64,000 bases of DNA from Cystobacter fuscus (lineage in GTDB: Bacteria; Myxococcota; Myxococcia; Myxococcales; Myxococcaceae), in contig NZ_CP022098.1 of NCBI RefSeq assembly GCF_002305875.1, positions 11,222,001 through 11,286,000 of the forward strand, read 5' to 3'. The position numbers were made by a program, and so were the translations under genes. Under the pieces are notes generated by a model, which had not been told where the DNA came from, did no database searches, and saw only the letters and a list, made by a program, of their open reading frames with translations. Shown one piece after another: positions 55,707 through 64,000 of the stretch; the first letter of the stretch is position 1, and every line of letters starts with the position of its first letter.

Positions 55707-56783
55707 ATGCCGACTCTCTTCGATCCGATCCGACTTGGCGCCATCGAGGCGCCCAACCGCATCCTGATGGCGCCCCTGACGCGGGCCCGGGGCACGCGCG
55801 AGCACGTGCCCACGCCCATCATGGCGGACTACTACGCACAGCGCGCCAGCGCGGGGTTGATCATCTCCGAGGCCATTGGAATCTCCCAGCAGGGCCTGGG
55901 CTGGCCCTACGCCACGGGGCTGTGGTCCGACGAGCAGGTCGCTGGCTGGCGCAAGGTCACCGATGCGGTCCACGCCGCCGGGGGCCGGATCGTGGCGCAG
56001 CTCTGGCACATGGGCCGGATCGTCCATTCGAGCTACCTCGGGGGAGCACAGCCGGTCTCGGCCTCCGCGACCACGGCGCCCGGCCGCGCGCACACCTACG
56101 AGGGCAAGCAGCCCTATGTGCAGGCACGGCCCCTGCGCCTGGACGAGATTCCGGGCCTGCTCGAGGACTACCGGCGCGCCGCGAGCAACGCGATGAAGGC
56201 GGGCTTCGACGGGGTGCAGTTGCACGCCGCCAATGGCTACCTCATCGACCAATTCCTGCGCGACAACTCCAACCTCCGCGACGATGCCTATGGCGGCCCC
56301 ATCGAGAACCGCATCCGCCTGCTGAGCGAGGTGACTCGGGTGCTCGTCGACACGGTGGGCGCGGACCGCACGGGCGTGCGCCTGTCTCCGAATGGTGACA
56401 GCCAGGGCGTCAACGACAGCAATCCCGAGCCCCTGTTCGTCGCCGCCGCCCAGGCGCTGTCGTCCCTGGGCATCGCCTACCTGGAACTGCGCGAGCCGCC
56501 ACTCGATGGCACCTTTGGCAAGGGGGAGCGGCCGCCCCTCGCGCCGGCGATCCGTCGTGGCTTCAAGGGCGTCTTGATTTTGAACTCGGATTACGACCTG
56601 ACGCGGGCCCAAGGGGAACTGGACGCGGGCGTCGCCGACGCCATCTCGTTTGGCCGTCCGTTCATCTCCAACCCGGACCTCCCGCACCGTCTGGCCAGGA
56701 AGCTGCCGCTCGCCCAGGACAACATGGCGACCTGGTACTCCCAGGGGACGGAAGGCTACGTGGACTATCCCCGCGCCTCCTGA
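55707..56783 (+). CDS. Old Yellow Enzyme-family FMN oxidoreductase (alkene reductase)
   Basis: 358 residues, usual length for the NemA/OYE branch. Features: FDPIRLGAIEAPNRILMAPLTRAR at the first barrel strand, the His-x-x-His/Asn active pair region in VQLHAANGYLIDQFLRDNSNLRDDAYGG, LWHMGRIV, and FMN-binding LNSDYDLTRAQGELDAGVADAISFGRPFISNPDLPHRL at the end. Members reduce activated alkenes, nitroesters and quinones with NAD(P)H. AAGGAA precedes the ATG. It ends at a good terminator shared with the lectin gene. Confidence 0.92.
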   Translation: MPTLFDPIRLGAIEAPNRILMAPLTRARGTREHVPTPIMADYYAQRASAGLIISEAIGISQQGLGWPYATGLWSDEQVAGWRKVTDAVHAAGGRIVAQLWHMGRIVHSSYLGGAQPVSASATTAPGRAHTYEGKQPYVQARPLRLDEIPGLLEDYRRAASNAMKAGFDGVQLHAANGYLIDQFLRDNSNLRDDAYGGPIENRIRLLSEVTRVLVDTVGADRTGVRLSPNGDSQGVNDSNPEPLFVAAAQALSSLGIAYLELREPPLDGTFGKGERPPLAPAIRRGFKGVLILNSDYDLTRAQGELDAGVADAISFGRPFISNPDLPHRLARKLPLAQDNMATWYSQGTEGYVDYPRAS

Positions 56784-56793
56784 CCACGGCCGA

Positions 56794-56819
56794 AACGAAT
56801 GGCCCATGGGTTTTCGGGT
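56794..56819 (+). repeat. 26-bp direct repeat, left copy
   Basis: Begins AACGAATGGCCCATGGG and ends TTTTCGGGT; identical to 58953-58978. The two copies flank the lectin gene at a distance of about 2.16 kb. Confidence 0.85.
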
Positions 56820-56954
56820 GATGAAAGGGCTGTTCAGCTGGCTGGACGAAGCGTCTCCAGAATGTCTCCAAAGACGGGAAGCTGGGACGAATGCAACGCG
56901 GCCAAGATCCAGGCGCCCTGATGTCACGAGCGGAGTTCGCGTTCCGCCATGATG

Positions 56955-56987
56955 AAAGCCCGGCCCCCATGGAGGGACCGGGCTTTT
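56955..56987. terminator. Bidirectional terminator between OYE and lectin genes
   Basis: AAAGCCCGG (56955-56963) pairs with CCGGGCTTT (56978-56986), followed by T on the plus strand and TTTC on the minus strand. The position between converging genes fits a shared Rho-independent terminator. Confidence 0.75.
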
Positions 56988-57025
56988 GAACGCGTGCTCG
57001 CGGAAGGCGGCACGGGACGAGCGGA

Positions 57026-58492
57026 TCAGCCCGCGGGGCAGAACGTCACGTTGAGCTGCCGGCCACCGTTGCAGGTGTAGAAGCCGGCCTGGTTGGCCGC
57101 CATGGGGTAGTCGTCGTAGGCGAACGAGTACACCGCGCCGCACTGGTCATGCACCCACTTGGCGTACTGGTTGTAGGGCTTGCCGGTGTTGTAGTACTGG
57201 GCCACGTTCGTGCTGTCGGGGTTGTCCACCATGCCGCGCGTGATGGCCGAGCACCACTTGGCGCTCTGGGAGAAGAAGTTGCCCGAGCAGGCGTACACCT
57301 GGGGCGTCTTCTCCGAGCCCGGGTTGCACTGGCCGGGGTACTTGCTCGCGCACCGGGCGATCTCGCTGTCCAGGCGGTTGCACACCGAGGCGCGGCGCGG
57401 GTCGCTCGAGTACTCCCCGTCGATGCAGAAGGAGCGCGGCGCGAGGCAGATGGTGCCGCCCCCCATGGTGTAGCGCAGCCCGTCCGGACACGCGTTGGCG
57501 ATGGCCGTGCTCAGCGCGCTGTAGCTCTTGTTGCACTGGGCCATGTTGCAGCCGTTGTTGCCCACGGTGGAGATCTGCATGGGCAGGCCCACGTGGTCCA
57601 CGTACGTGAGGTTGTAGTAGATGTTCTGCACGCCGTTGCCGTCGGGTCCGAGCGTGAACTCGGCCTTCTCCAGCTCGCGCGGCGAGGAGGGCGAGGGCAG
57701 CGTGCGGTAGGCGCTCACGCGGCCGCTGGGGTAGTTGCCCGGCGGGTAGTAGGTGTAGCTGCCGCCGGTGCCGAGGTTGCGGTAGATCTTGTTGCCCGCG
57801 CCGTCGCGCTCGAGCGCCACGTCACCCACGCCCGAGAGCACCACGTTGAGGGCGAAGGGACACTTGTTGGTCACCACCACGGGGACGGTGCCGGCCGGGC
57901 CACCGCCACCGCCCGTGCTCCCGCCGACCTTGTCGAAGGTCCAGTGCTGGTTGGCGCCCCCCGTGTACGGGTACTGCACGAGGATGGTCCCGTTGTCCGC
58001 CGAGCCCCAGTACAGATCAATCGCCATGTCCGTGTGGCGCGGGTGGAAGCTGAACTGGTTGTTGCCGCGGGCGATGAACCGGAACTGCTGGTTGTTGCCG
58101 CCCACGTAGGACCACTGGTGGAGGACGGCGTTCTGCGCGGTGCTCACCTCCGCGATGTCGAGCGCCTTGCCGCTGTTGACGTTGATGATCTTCCAGTAGC
58201 CGTCCGACGTCGGGGACAGGTGGAAGGTCTGCGCGGCGGTGCCATTGCAATCCCACTCCTGCACCTTGGCGCCGTCCGCCGTGCTCGACGAGTCCACGTC
58301 GATACACTTGTTGGTCATCGCCGAGCGGATGACATAGTCGCCCTCGGCGATGCTCGAGACGATGGCCGCCTGCGCCATGCTGTCGATGGCTTGCGGCTCG
58401 ACGACCTGGCCTGCCTGGTCACACGCCACGGTTGAAGTGCACAGCATCACCGCGCCCACCAGCCACGCGGTCTTCTTCGCGGAATAGGCCAT
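57026..58492 (-). CDS. Secreted ricin-B lectin / thaumatin-like (GH64-type) protein
   Basis: 488 residues. A signal peptide (LVGAVMLCTSTVACD, with a possible lipobox STVAC). Ricin-type beta-trefoil (about 45-190) with KCIDVDSSSTADGAKVQEWDCNGTAAQTF, SGKALDIAEVSTAQNAVLHQW and GTILVQYPYTGGANQHWTF. A poly-glycine linker leads to a C-terminal thaumatin/beta-1,3-glucanase-like domain (205-488) with VVVTNKCPFALNVVLSG, many paired cysteines and the closing SFAYDDYPM...CNGGRQLNVTFCP. Together these suggest a secreted glycan-binding protein acting on fungal or bacterial wall glucans (inference). A 26-bp direct repeat flanks the gene. Confidence 0.88.
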   Translation of the reverse strand: MAYSAKKTAWLVGAVMLCTSTVACDQAGQVVEPQAIDSMAQAAIVSSIAEGDYVIRSAMTNKCIDVDSSSTADGAKVQEWDCNGTAAQTFHLSPTSDGYWKIINVNSGKALDIAEVSTAQNAVLHQWSYVGGNNQQFRFIARGNNQFSFHPRHTDMAIDLYWGSADNGTILVQYPYTGGANQHWTFDKVGGSTGGGGGPAGTVPVVVTNKCPFALNVVLSGVGDVALERDGAGNKIYRNLGTGGSYTYYPPGNYPSGRVSAYRTLPSPSSPRELEKAEFTLGPDGNGVQNIYYNLTYVDHVGLPMQISTVGNNGCNMAQCNKSYSALSTAIANACPDGLRYTMGGGTICLAPRSFCIDGEYSSDPRRASVCNRLDSEIARCASKYPGQCNPGSEKTPQVYACSGNFFSQSAKWCSAITRGMVDNPDSTNVAQYYNTGKPYNQYAKWVHDQCGAVYSFAYDDYPMAANQAGFYTCNGGRQLNVTFCPAG

Positions 58493-58536
58493 GTCTTGCT
58501 CTCTCGGGAATGGAGACAGGGAATCGACGGACTCGC

Positions 58537-58565
58537 TATATACAGGCTGATACGAGACATCACAA
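58537..58565 (-). promoter_or_regulatory. Sigma-70-like promoter of the lectin gene
   Basis: On the minus strand TTGTGA (58565-58560), 17 bases, TATATA (58542-58537), 45 bases before the lectin ATG (58492). The region is AT-rich, and the spacing is ideal. Confidence 0.6.
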
Positions 58566-58952
58566 CTGCTTTAACGACTTTTACGGTTTTCCCTACGATT
58601 CCGGCTTGACTCACCGCGTCGACGAGGCCACGCCTTGGAAGTGAGGCGTCACCTCACTGCGCCATTCCCATCCCATGCGGAGGATCGCCATGTCGCGACA
58701 CTCCATGGCTTCTCACGGAGACGCCCGCGACGATCACCGCTCCCACGACGATCTCCGGAGCCGCGAGGACGCAGACCGACGGGACGGGATGACGAACCCG
58801 AGGGGAATCAAGGCGTTAGCGGATAGCGGCTGATGGAGCCTTCGACGGTGGTGTCATACGCATCCAACCGGGCGAGATGTACGTCGCGGCTCCGCGCTTC
58901 ACCGCCGTCTACGACCGGCACGTCTTCGCGGAGACGAGTCTCACGGAGTGAG
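58566..58952. other. Gap with a possible gene tail
   Basis: Between the lectin promoter and the right 26-bp repeat. A + strand frame ending at the TGA near 58951 reads GGVIRIQPGEMYVAAPRFTA...AETSLTE, which looks like the C-terminus of a real protein but is opened by a TAG upstream and has no start. No other feature seen. Confidence 0.3.
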
Positions 58953-58978
58953 AACGAATGGCCCATGGGTTTTCGGGT
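58953..58978 (+). repeat. 26-bp direct repeat, right copy
   Basis: Identical to 56794-56819; it begins one base after the stop of the possible gene tail and lies 47 bases before the GH114-like gene. Confidence 0.85.
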
Positions 58979-59025
58979 AGGGTGCTCCGGCGCTCCTGCT
59001 CGAACAACCTGATGGAGTTCATCCG

Positions 59026-61152
59026 ATGAAACGAAGTCTGGGTCTCCTGCTGTCCCTCGCCCTGGCGGGTGCGCCCGCGGCGGTCTCCGCCGCGAGCCGC
59101 GTGCCGGGCATCACGTCCTCGAGCCGATTCCTGGTCTACTACGGTCAGGACTACGGCCCCACGGTCCTCGCGACCCTGAAGCAGGCGAACCTCGTCGTCC
59201 TGCATCCCACCAACTCGGCGCAGCTCACGCCCAGCGTCGTGGCCGAGTTGCAGGGCGCGGGCGTGAAGGTCATCGCCTACATCAGCGTGGGCGAGGACCC
59301 GGCGCCGCTCGATGCCGCGGGCAACCCCATTCCCATCGTGGGCAACGGACAGGGGCCGGTGCGCTACACCGGAGGAAGCACGGGGTACGACGCGAGCAAG
59401 ATCGTGCCGGCCAATGGCGGCGTCGCGTCCTTCTACGTGGACCAGCTCTGGAACTCCAGCCAGGGCCAGTACGTCTCGGATGGGCTGCCGGACGTGAACA
59501 CGAACTTCGGAGGGTTCTTCATCTGGCCCAATGATGACTGGCGCTGGGTGCTCAACGAGCAGCGCATCGGAGGCGTTCCCTCCACGTCCCTGGCCAATCG
59601 CAGCGTAGCGGGCCTCAAGCAACTGGCGGGTGCGCGGACGAGCGCGACGGACACCAATCGCACCCACGACTTCGGCTTCGATGGGTTCTTCCTGGACACC
59701 CTCGACACGGCCGGACCGTATGTGAATGCCTGGGGGTATTACGCCTGGGTCGCTCCGGAAATGCAGAAGACGGTGAAGTTCATCCACGACAGCTACCCGG
59801 GGAAGATCGTCTTCGCCAACCGGGGGACGTTCTTCTTCAATCCGCTCATCACCAACCCCACCCATGGCATCCGGCCGTACCAATACTCCCTGCGGCCCTA
59901 CATCCATGCCGCCCTGTTCGAGAGCTATGCCCTCGACAGTGATGCCTCCCACACCGGCCTGAGTCCCTACCTGCCCGTCAACCGGGACAACTACGCGCAG
60001 AAGCTCATGGCCGAGGCCAACCGTCCCGACGGCTTCACCGTCTTCAGCCTCGACTACGACATGGGCCGTGGCGCGGCCCTGTCCGCGCAGGCGCGCCAGG
60101 AGACCGCCATCAAGAACGGCTGGGTGGAGTACATCGCGCCCACCGGCCAGTTGGACACCCTGGGCACCTATGTCGCCACCCATCCGCCCGCGGCCGATAC
60201 CGCCGCGCCCGTCTGGGACAGCACCGCCGCCTATGCCGAGGTCATCAATCCTGCCTTTCCGGACGTGCCGGACCGCGTGGGCGTCCAGAGCCTGTCCCTC
60301 ACGTCACGGCCCGGAGAGGTCGTCGTCCACTGGGACGTGGCGCGCGATCAGAGCCTCCCGGTCCGCTACAACATCTACCGCTCCACCTCGTCCACCTTCA
60401 GCAATCCGGTCAAGTATGCCCAGGTGAACTTCGAGGTCGGGGAGGGCTGGTCCACGGATCCGACGACGAAGTTCGCCAACCAGTACACCCTCACTGGCCT
60501 GACGCCCGGGACGCACTACTTCCGGGTCCGCGCGGAGGACAGCGCCAGCGTGCCGCACGAGGACACCAACACGGTGACCCTGTCCATCACGGTGCCCACC
60601 TACGTGTCCAACCCCAATGCCAGCATCAACGTGAATGGCGATCTCTCCGACTGGGCCGCGTTGACGTCGTTCGCGGTGGACCCCCAGGACGCCACGGCGT
60701 CCGGTGACGTGGCGGACTGGGCCCGGGCCTGGCTCGCCCACGACGCCAACAACCTCTACCTCGCCCTCCAGAACCACGTCTCCATCACCCAGCTCAACGC
60801 CGCCTTCTCGGTGTACCTGGACACCGACAACACCCGCTCCACGGGCTTCCGGGGGGGAGGGGACCAGTTCCCCGTGGGCGCCGAGTTCGTCCTCCTGGGC
60901 ACGAGCCTCTACCGCTACACGGGCACGGGTTTGGATTGGCAGTGGACCCTGGTGGGAACGGCGGGCTTCAGCTGGGGCGGCCTGAACGCCGAGCTCTTCG
61001 TCCCGCGGGCCTGGGTGAACAATCCCTCCGTCATCAACCTGTTCTTCCTGGGAGACAATCCCTCGCTGGGTGGAACCACCGTGGATGCCTACCCGGACGC
61101 GGCCTTGAACCCCCAGGGCGCGGTGCGCTCGTTCCTCTACCAGTTGCAGTAG
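59026..61152 (+). CDS. Secreted GH114-like glycosidase with Fn3 and CBM9-like domains
   Basis: 708 residues. Signal peptide MKRSLGLLLSLALAGAPAAVSA. The catalytic part (about 25-385) is a TIM-barrel of the GH114/TM1410 type: FLVYYGQDYG, LVVLHPTN, VIAYISVGE, and HDFGFDGFFLDTLDTAG with the acidic pair at the strand end. Such enzymes cleave alpha-1,4-polygalactosamine or related polymers (family knowledge). It continues with a fibronectin type III domain (about 415-525) and a C-terminal beta-sandwich like CBM9 (about 540-708; NVNGDLSDWAALTSFAVD...NLYLALQNH...FSVYLDTDN). Single gene ending at a strong terminator. Confidence 0.85.
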   Translation: MKRSLGLLLSLALAGAPAAVSAASRVPGITSSSRFLVYYGQDYGPTVLATLKQANLVVLHPTNSAQLTPSVVAELQGAGVKVIAYISVGEDPAPLDAAGNPIPIVGNGQGPVRYTGGSTGYDASKIVPANGGVASFYVDQLWNSSQGQYVSDGLPDVNTNFGGFFIWPNDDWRWVLNEQRIGGVPSTSLANRSVAGLKQLAGARTSATDTNRTHDFGFDGFFLDTLDTAGPYVNAWGYYAWVAPEMQKTVKFIHDSYPGKIVFANRGTFFFNPLITNPTHGIRPYQYSLRPYIHAALFESYALDSDASHTGLSPYLPVNRDNYAQKLMAEANRPDGFTVFSLDYDMGRGAALSAQARQETAIKNGWVEYIAPTGQLDTLGTYVATHPPAADTAAPVWDSTAAYAEVINPAFPDVPDRVGVQSLSLTSRPGEVVVHWDVARDQSLPVRYNIYRSTSSTFSNPVKYAQVNFEVGEGWSTDPTTKFANQYTLTGLTPGTHYFRVRAEDSASVPHEDTNTVTLSITVPTYVSNPNASINVNGDLSDWAALTSFAVDPQDATASGDVADWARAWLAHDANNLYLALQNHVSITQLNAAFSVYLDTDNTRSTGFRGGGDQFPVGAEFVLLGTSLYRYTGTGLDWQWTLVGTAGFSWGGLNAELFVPRAWVNNPSVINLFFLGDNPSLGGTTVDAYPDAALNPQGAVRSFLYQLQ

Positions 61153-61160
61153 GCCTCCCT

Positions 61161-61198
61161 TGAAAGACGGGTCTCCGCTACCGGGGACCCGTCTTTCA
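61161..61198. terminator. Strong bidirectional terminator
   Basis: TGAAAGACGGGTC (61161-61173) pairs perfectly with GACCCGTCTTTCA (61186-61198), a 13-bp stem. It lies 8 bases past the GH114-like stop and before the M19 gene's 3' end at 61221, so serves both converging genes. Confidence 0.85.
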
Positions 61199-61220
61199 TG
61201 CGCCCAGGCGGCGAGCGGGC

Positions 61221-63497
61221 TTACGGCACGGTGGCGCCAATGGCCTCGGCGCGCTCCCAGACCTGGATGTAGCCCTCGGCGGAATTCATCAGCGGCTCCA
61301 GATCCTGGCTGCGCAGGCCCTGGCGGCGGAGATCCGCGATGAAGTCCGGCATCATGCCCGCGTGGGCCACGCCATCCTCGTTGATGTCGAACACCTTGTT
61401 GCCCACCACGCTGCGCTCCAGCTTCGTGACGCTGTTCTCCACGGCGATGCTCAGCGGGTAGCTCGTGCGCGCCACCTGCGCGGCGGAGCTGCCGCCGTGG
61501 CACGCCTCAGCGCCAAAGCGGGGGCTCGGCATGCCAGCGAAGCCGTTGAAGTCCGAGCCGAAGCCGATTGACACCCCGCTCAGCTCCTTCGTCACATAGA
61601 GGTACGCCTGGGCCCAGCTCTGCGAGGTGCTGCCGCACTGGTGCTCCACCACCGGCTGACCCGCGCCGCGCCAGGTGGGAATCTCGTCGCGATTGCCCTG
61701 GTCCAGGATGAGCGACACCATGCCGCCCACCTGGCGGATGCGCTGGAGCTGCTCCGACTTGAGGCTGCCCTCGTGGCGCTTGTTGCCGCGGGCCGTCTCG
61801 AACAGCGTGGTGTGGCCGCTCACCACCGGGTAGCCGTAGGGCTCCACCATCCCCAGCGTGTCATCGAAGGCCAGCTTCGACATGTGGTCGATGTCGATCA
61901 GCATCTTCCGGCGCATCATCCCCTGCACCAGCGTGCGGCCCAGGGCCGTGAGCCCCTGCGCGCCACAGATGGGATCCTTGGCGATGTCTCGCTTGTAGAC
62001 GTAGCCCTCCTGCTTGCAGTCGCGAGAGTCTCCCTCGGTCGCGATACTGGTGAGCGCCGAGCCCGCGAACGCGTTCTGCTTGAAGTGGACGGGGAAGAGG
62101 TGGCGCAGGCCCATGGCCTGGTAATGGTCCAGCCGCTCCTCCACATACGCGCTCGTGCACGAGCCGTTGCGGCGACAGTCGAAGAGGTAGTCCACCTCGG
62201 CGCCCAGCACCACCGCCAGCTTGCCCTGAGCGATGACGGTACGGGCCTCCGCGGGAGACTTCACGATGCGGAACCAGCCGCGCCCCGCGCCGCCCGCCTT
62301 GTTGTCGAGGTAGCCCTGCATGGCGTAGGCCTCGGCGATCTGGAGCTCCACCGCCTCCATGTCCTCTCCCGTGCGGCCCGGCGCCTTGGTGGCATAGATG
62401 GGGAAGCCGAAGATGTCCTGGTTGTTGACGGCCAGCATCACCATCAGCCGCAGGCCGCCCTGCACGGAGCGATAGAGCCAATCCTCATACATGGACTGGT
62501 GCGTGTAGCTGTTCCAGCGGGGCCAGCCGTCGTACTGTGGATAGCCGCCCACCAGATGGCCCGCCCCACCCGTGCCGTAGCCGAGGGTCGCCATGATGCT
62601 GCCGAAGGAGTCCCGAGTGCCCCCCGGCCCGTGGACACTGTCGCACCACGGCAGGGCGGTGCTGAGGGGACCATAGGCCTTGCCGAAGAAGGCCTGGCCG
62701 CCGAAAGCGAGGTTGGCGAACGGGTGCGCATGGAGATCCGCGAAGCCCTTCGCGGGCGCCTTGCAGGTGCAGGTGACGCCGGTGTCGCCCTGCTCGGAGG
62801 CGACGTCGGTGCAGGCCAGGCAGGTGCCCGCATGAGGGCCACTGGTGACCAGCCCCTTCACACACGTGCCGCGCTGGCCCCAGTTGGCGTCACGGTTGGC
62901 GCAGAAGGCTTCACAGCTCACCGAGCCGGTGTTGCCGGGCTTGGAGAAGGTACCAGCCGGGAGGGAGGAGTTGCACTCCGTCACCGGGTTGCAGGTGGTG
63001 TCGTTCACCTCGAACTCGCCCCACATGCCGGAGGTGCCCTTGTTCACGCAGCGCGTAGGGCGCAGGAAGGTGTAGCCGGCCACGGTGGCGCCGGAGGCCT
63101 GGCACGCGTTCTCCCAGGAAGTGTTGGGAGGAATGTTCATCAGCTGCGCCGAGTACTGGCGCCGGCCCGAGTCGGTGCAGCGATCCTGTTTGAAGGTGCT
63201 CCAGTTGGGATTGCACGAGCTGTCGGGCACGTCGAACTCGCCCCACATGTTGGTGCTGGTCCTCACGCAGCGGTTCGGCCGTGCGTACCAGCGCCCATCA
63301 ATGGTGGCGCCCGTGTTCGCGCAGGCGGACTCCCACGAGGTCCCCGAGGGAATGCCCCAGAGGACGGAGGACTTCTGACGCTGGCCGAGACCCGTACAGG
63401 CGTCCGACTGGAAGGTTCCCCAATAAGGAGCGGCGAGTGCTTGTGAGGTGGAACACAGCACCCACCCCATCAGGGCAAGGCGAAGCATCTTCATCAT
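61221..63497 (-). CDS. Secreted M19-type membrane-dipeptidase-like protein with N-terminal cysteine-rich repeats
   Basis: 758 residues. Signal peptide MLRLALMGWVLCSTSQALA. Two tandem ~70-residue repeats follow (about 25-95 and 97-168), each starting W(G/S)TF..D.CT and ending RCV...MWGEF.V.D..C, so each is disulfide-linked. A short cysteine-rich link leads to the M19-like amidohydrolase fold (about 245-740): GFADLHAHPFANLAFGG (metal His-x-His), VVLGAEVDYLF (bridging Glu), LIDIDHMSKL, VVSGHTTLF and GFGSDFNGFAGM (final Asp). Family members cleave dipeptides with a zinc pair. ATG 63497 has GGAG ten bases upstream. Confidence 0.88.
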   Translation of the reverse strand: MMKMLRLALMGWVLCSTSQALAAPYWGTFQSDACTGLGQRQKSSVLWGIPSGTSWESACANTGATIDGRWYARPNRCVRTSTNMWGEFDVPDSSCNPNWSTFKQDRCTDSGRRQYSAQLMNIPPNTSWENACQASGATVAGYTFLRPTRCVNKGTSGMWGEFEVNDTTCNPVTECNSSLPAGTFSKPGNTGSVSCEAFCANRDANWGQRGTCVKGLVTSGPHAGTCLACTDVASEQGDTGVTCTCKAPAKGFADLHAHPFANLAFGGQAFFGKAYGPLSTALPWCDSVHGPGGTRDSFGSIMATLGYGTGGAGHLVGGYPQYDGWPRWNSYTHQSMYEDWLYRSVQGGLRLMVMLAVNNQDIFGFPIYATKAPGRTGEDMEAVELQIAEAYAMQGYLDNKAGGAGRGWFRIVKSPAEARTVIAQGKLAVVLGAEVDYLFDCRRNGSCTSAYVEERLDHYQAMGLRHLFPVHFKQNAFAGSALTSIATEGDSRDCKQEGYVYKRDIAKDPICGAQGLTALGRTLVQGMMRRKMLIDIDHMSKLAFDDTLGMVEPYGYPVVSGHTTLFETARGNKRHEGSLKSEQLQRIRQVGGMVSLILDQGNRDEIPTWRGAGQPVVEHQCGSTSQSWAQAYLYVTKELSGVSIGFGSDFNGFAGMPSPRFGAEACHGGSSAAQVARTSYPLSIAVENSVTKLERSVVGNKVFDINEDGVAHAGMMPDFIADLRRQGLRSQDLEPLMNSAEGYIQVWERAEAIGATVP

Positions 63498-63720
63498 GGC
63501 GTGGTGACTCCAGAGGTGCCTGGGTAGGCTCTGTCCCCAGAGTACCTGCGAACAAGGCGTTCGCGGACTCTTCCTTCGCCGAGGACGACTTGCTTCTCGG
63601 TGTCTCATCCAACGCCTGGGCGAGGCGGAGGAGCGAAAGTGACAGCCCTCCGGAGAAGCGGTGGGGCCGTGCACCTGGCCCCACCGAGTGCCTGTCATCG
63701 ACACCCACTGACCACGAGGC

Positions 63721-64000
63721 TCAGGGCGTGTACAGCTCCGCCGACATCCCTCCCTTTCCCCCCGAGACGAGCACCTTGCCGTCGAGCAGCAGCGTCGCCG
63801 TGTGGTTTTCGCGACGCCCAGCCATGGAGCCGGCATCGCTCCAGGCGTCCAGGGCCGGGTCGTACACCTCCGCCACCGGTGTGTCGCCTCTGTTTCCCCC
63901 CGAGATGAGCACCCTACCGTCAGGGAGCAACGTCGCCGCGTGGCCCTCATGAGGCGAGAGCATGGCGCCAGTAGCGCGCCAGGTAGCCGTGGCCGGATCG
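63721..64000 (-). CDS. Kelch-repeat protein, 5' end outside window
   Basis: About 93 codons are visible. Two kelch blades are present: MLSPHEGHAATLLPDGRVLISGGN...AEVYDPALDAWSDAGSM and RRENHTATLLLDGKVLVSGGKGGMSAELYTP, with the diagnostic GG pairs and the tyrosine/tryptophan in YDPALDAW. The gene continues rightward. Kelch propellers are usually surface or secreted protein-binding modules in myxobacteria. The gap 63498-63720 between it and the M19 gene holds no clear gene; the M19 promoter must lie there. Confidence 0.85.
   Translation of the reverse strand, partial: DPATATWRATGAMLSPHEGHAATLLPDGRVLISGGNRGDTPVAEVYDPALDAWSDAGSMAGRRENHTATLLLDGKVLVSGGKGGMSAELYTP

Overview
The window looks like the chromosome of a predatory, fruiting-type myxobacterium, probably suborder Cystobacterineae (Archangium/Cystobacter/Melittangium-like; genus not determinable by eye). 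The basis is very high GC with strong GC3 bias, eukaryote-like Ser/Thr kinases fused to other domains, a 16-copy 'Myxococcus cysteine-rich repeat' lipoprotein, an Oar-type TonB receptor, many secreted hydrolases and lipoproteins, and polymorphic toxins of the SitA families known from myxobacterial outer-membrane exchange.

Layout. 1-2.4 kb: a secreted M28 aminopeptidase (runs off the left edge) and a small SET-domain protein. 2.5-9.1 kb: a tight operon of a kinase-nSTAND fusion, a PEGA/TPR exported protein and a DUF4215 lipoprotein. 9.3-11.3 kb: ExbB-ExbD-TonB energisation operon. 11.3-14.5 kb: envelope proteins (endonuclease/exonuclease/phosphatase-fold lipoprotein, DUF4398 and OmpA lipoproteins). 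14.5-18.2 kb: BMP-type binding lipoprotein, ROK sugar kinase and phosphogluco/mannomutase. 18.6-21 kb: SitA5-type toxin with its putative immunity gene. 21-26 kb: CPA1 antiporter and a two-gene sensory kinase operon. 26-32 kb: ABA4-like membrane protein behind an unusual repeat-bearing promoter, a second membrane protein, an Rpn/PD-(D/E)XK protein, a SUKH-LRR protein and a kinase-PilZ protein. 32-37.4 kb: polysaccharide genes (GDP-mannose pyrophosphorylase, double SGNH hydrolase, MBOAT acyltransferase).

37.4-46.3 kb is an accessory, visibly AT-richer island. It holds an FAD protein with a ubiquitin-like C-terminus, decayed transposase pieces, an AHH-nuclease toxin with an imm11-type immunity gene, a decayed second copy of that cassette (toxin deleted, immunity gene retained but re-tailed), a SitA6/SitI6 pair, and a signal-peptidase-like protein lacking the catalytic lysine. 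Three copies of an 18-20 bp direct repeat mark the edges of two modules, suggesting growth by repeat-mediated duplication and loss.

46.4-64 kb is mostly degradative and secreted: GH32 fructanase with two C-terminal repeats, remnants of a possible pore-forming protein and of an IS66 transposase, an amino-acid-dehydrogenase-like enzyme, an Oar-like TonB receptor with a lipoprotein partner, an Old Yellow Enzyme, a ricin-B/thaumatin-like lectin, a GH114-like glycosidase, an M19-type dipeptidase with cysteine-rich N-terminal repeats, and the 3' end of a kelch-repeat gene at the right edge. I saw no rRNA, tRNA, CRISPR or phage structural genes.
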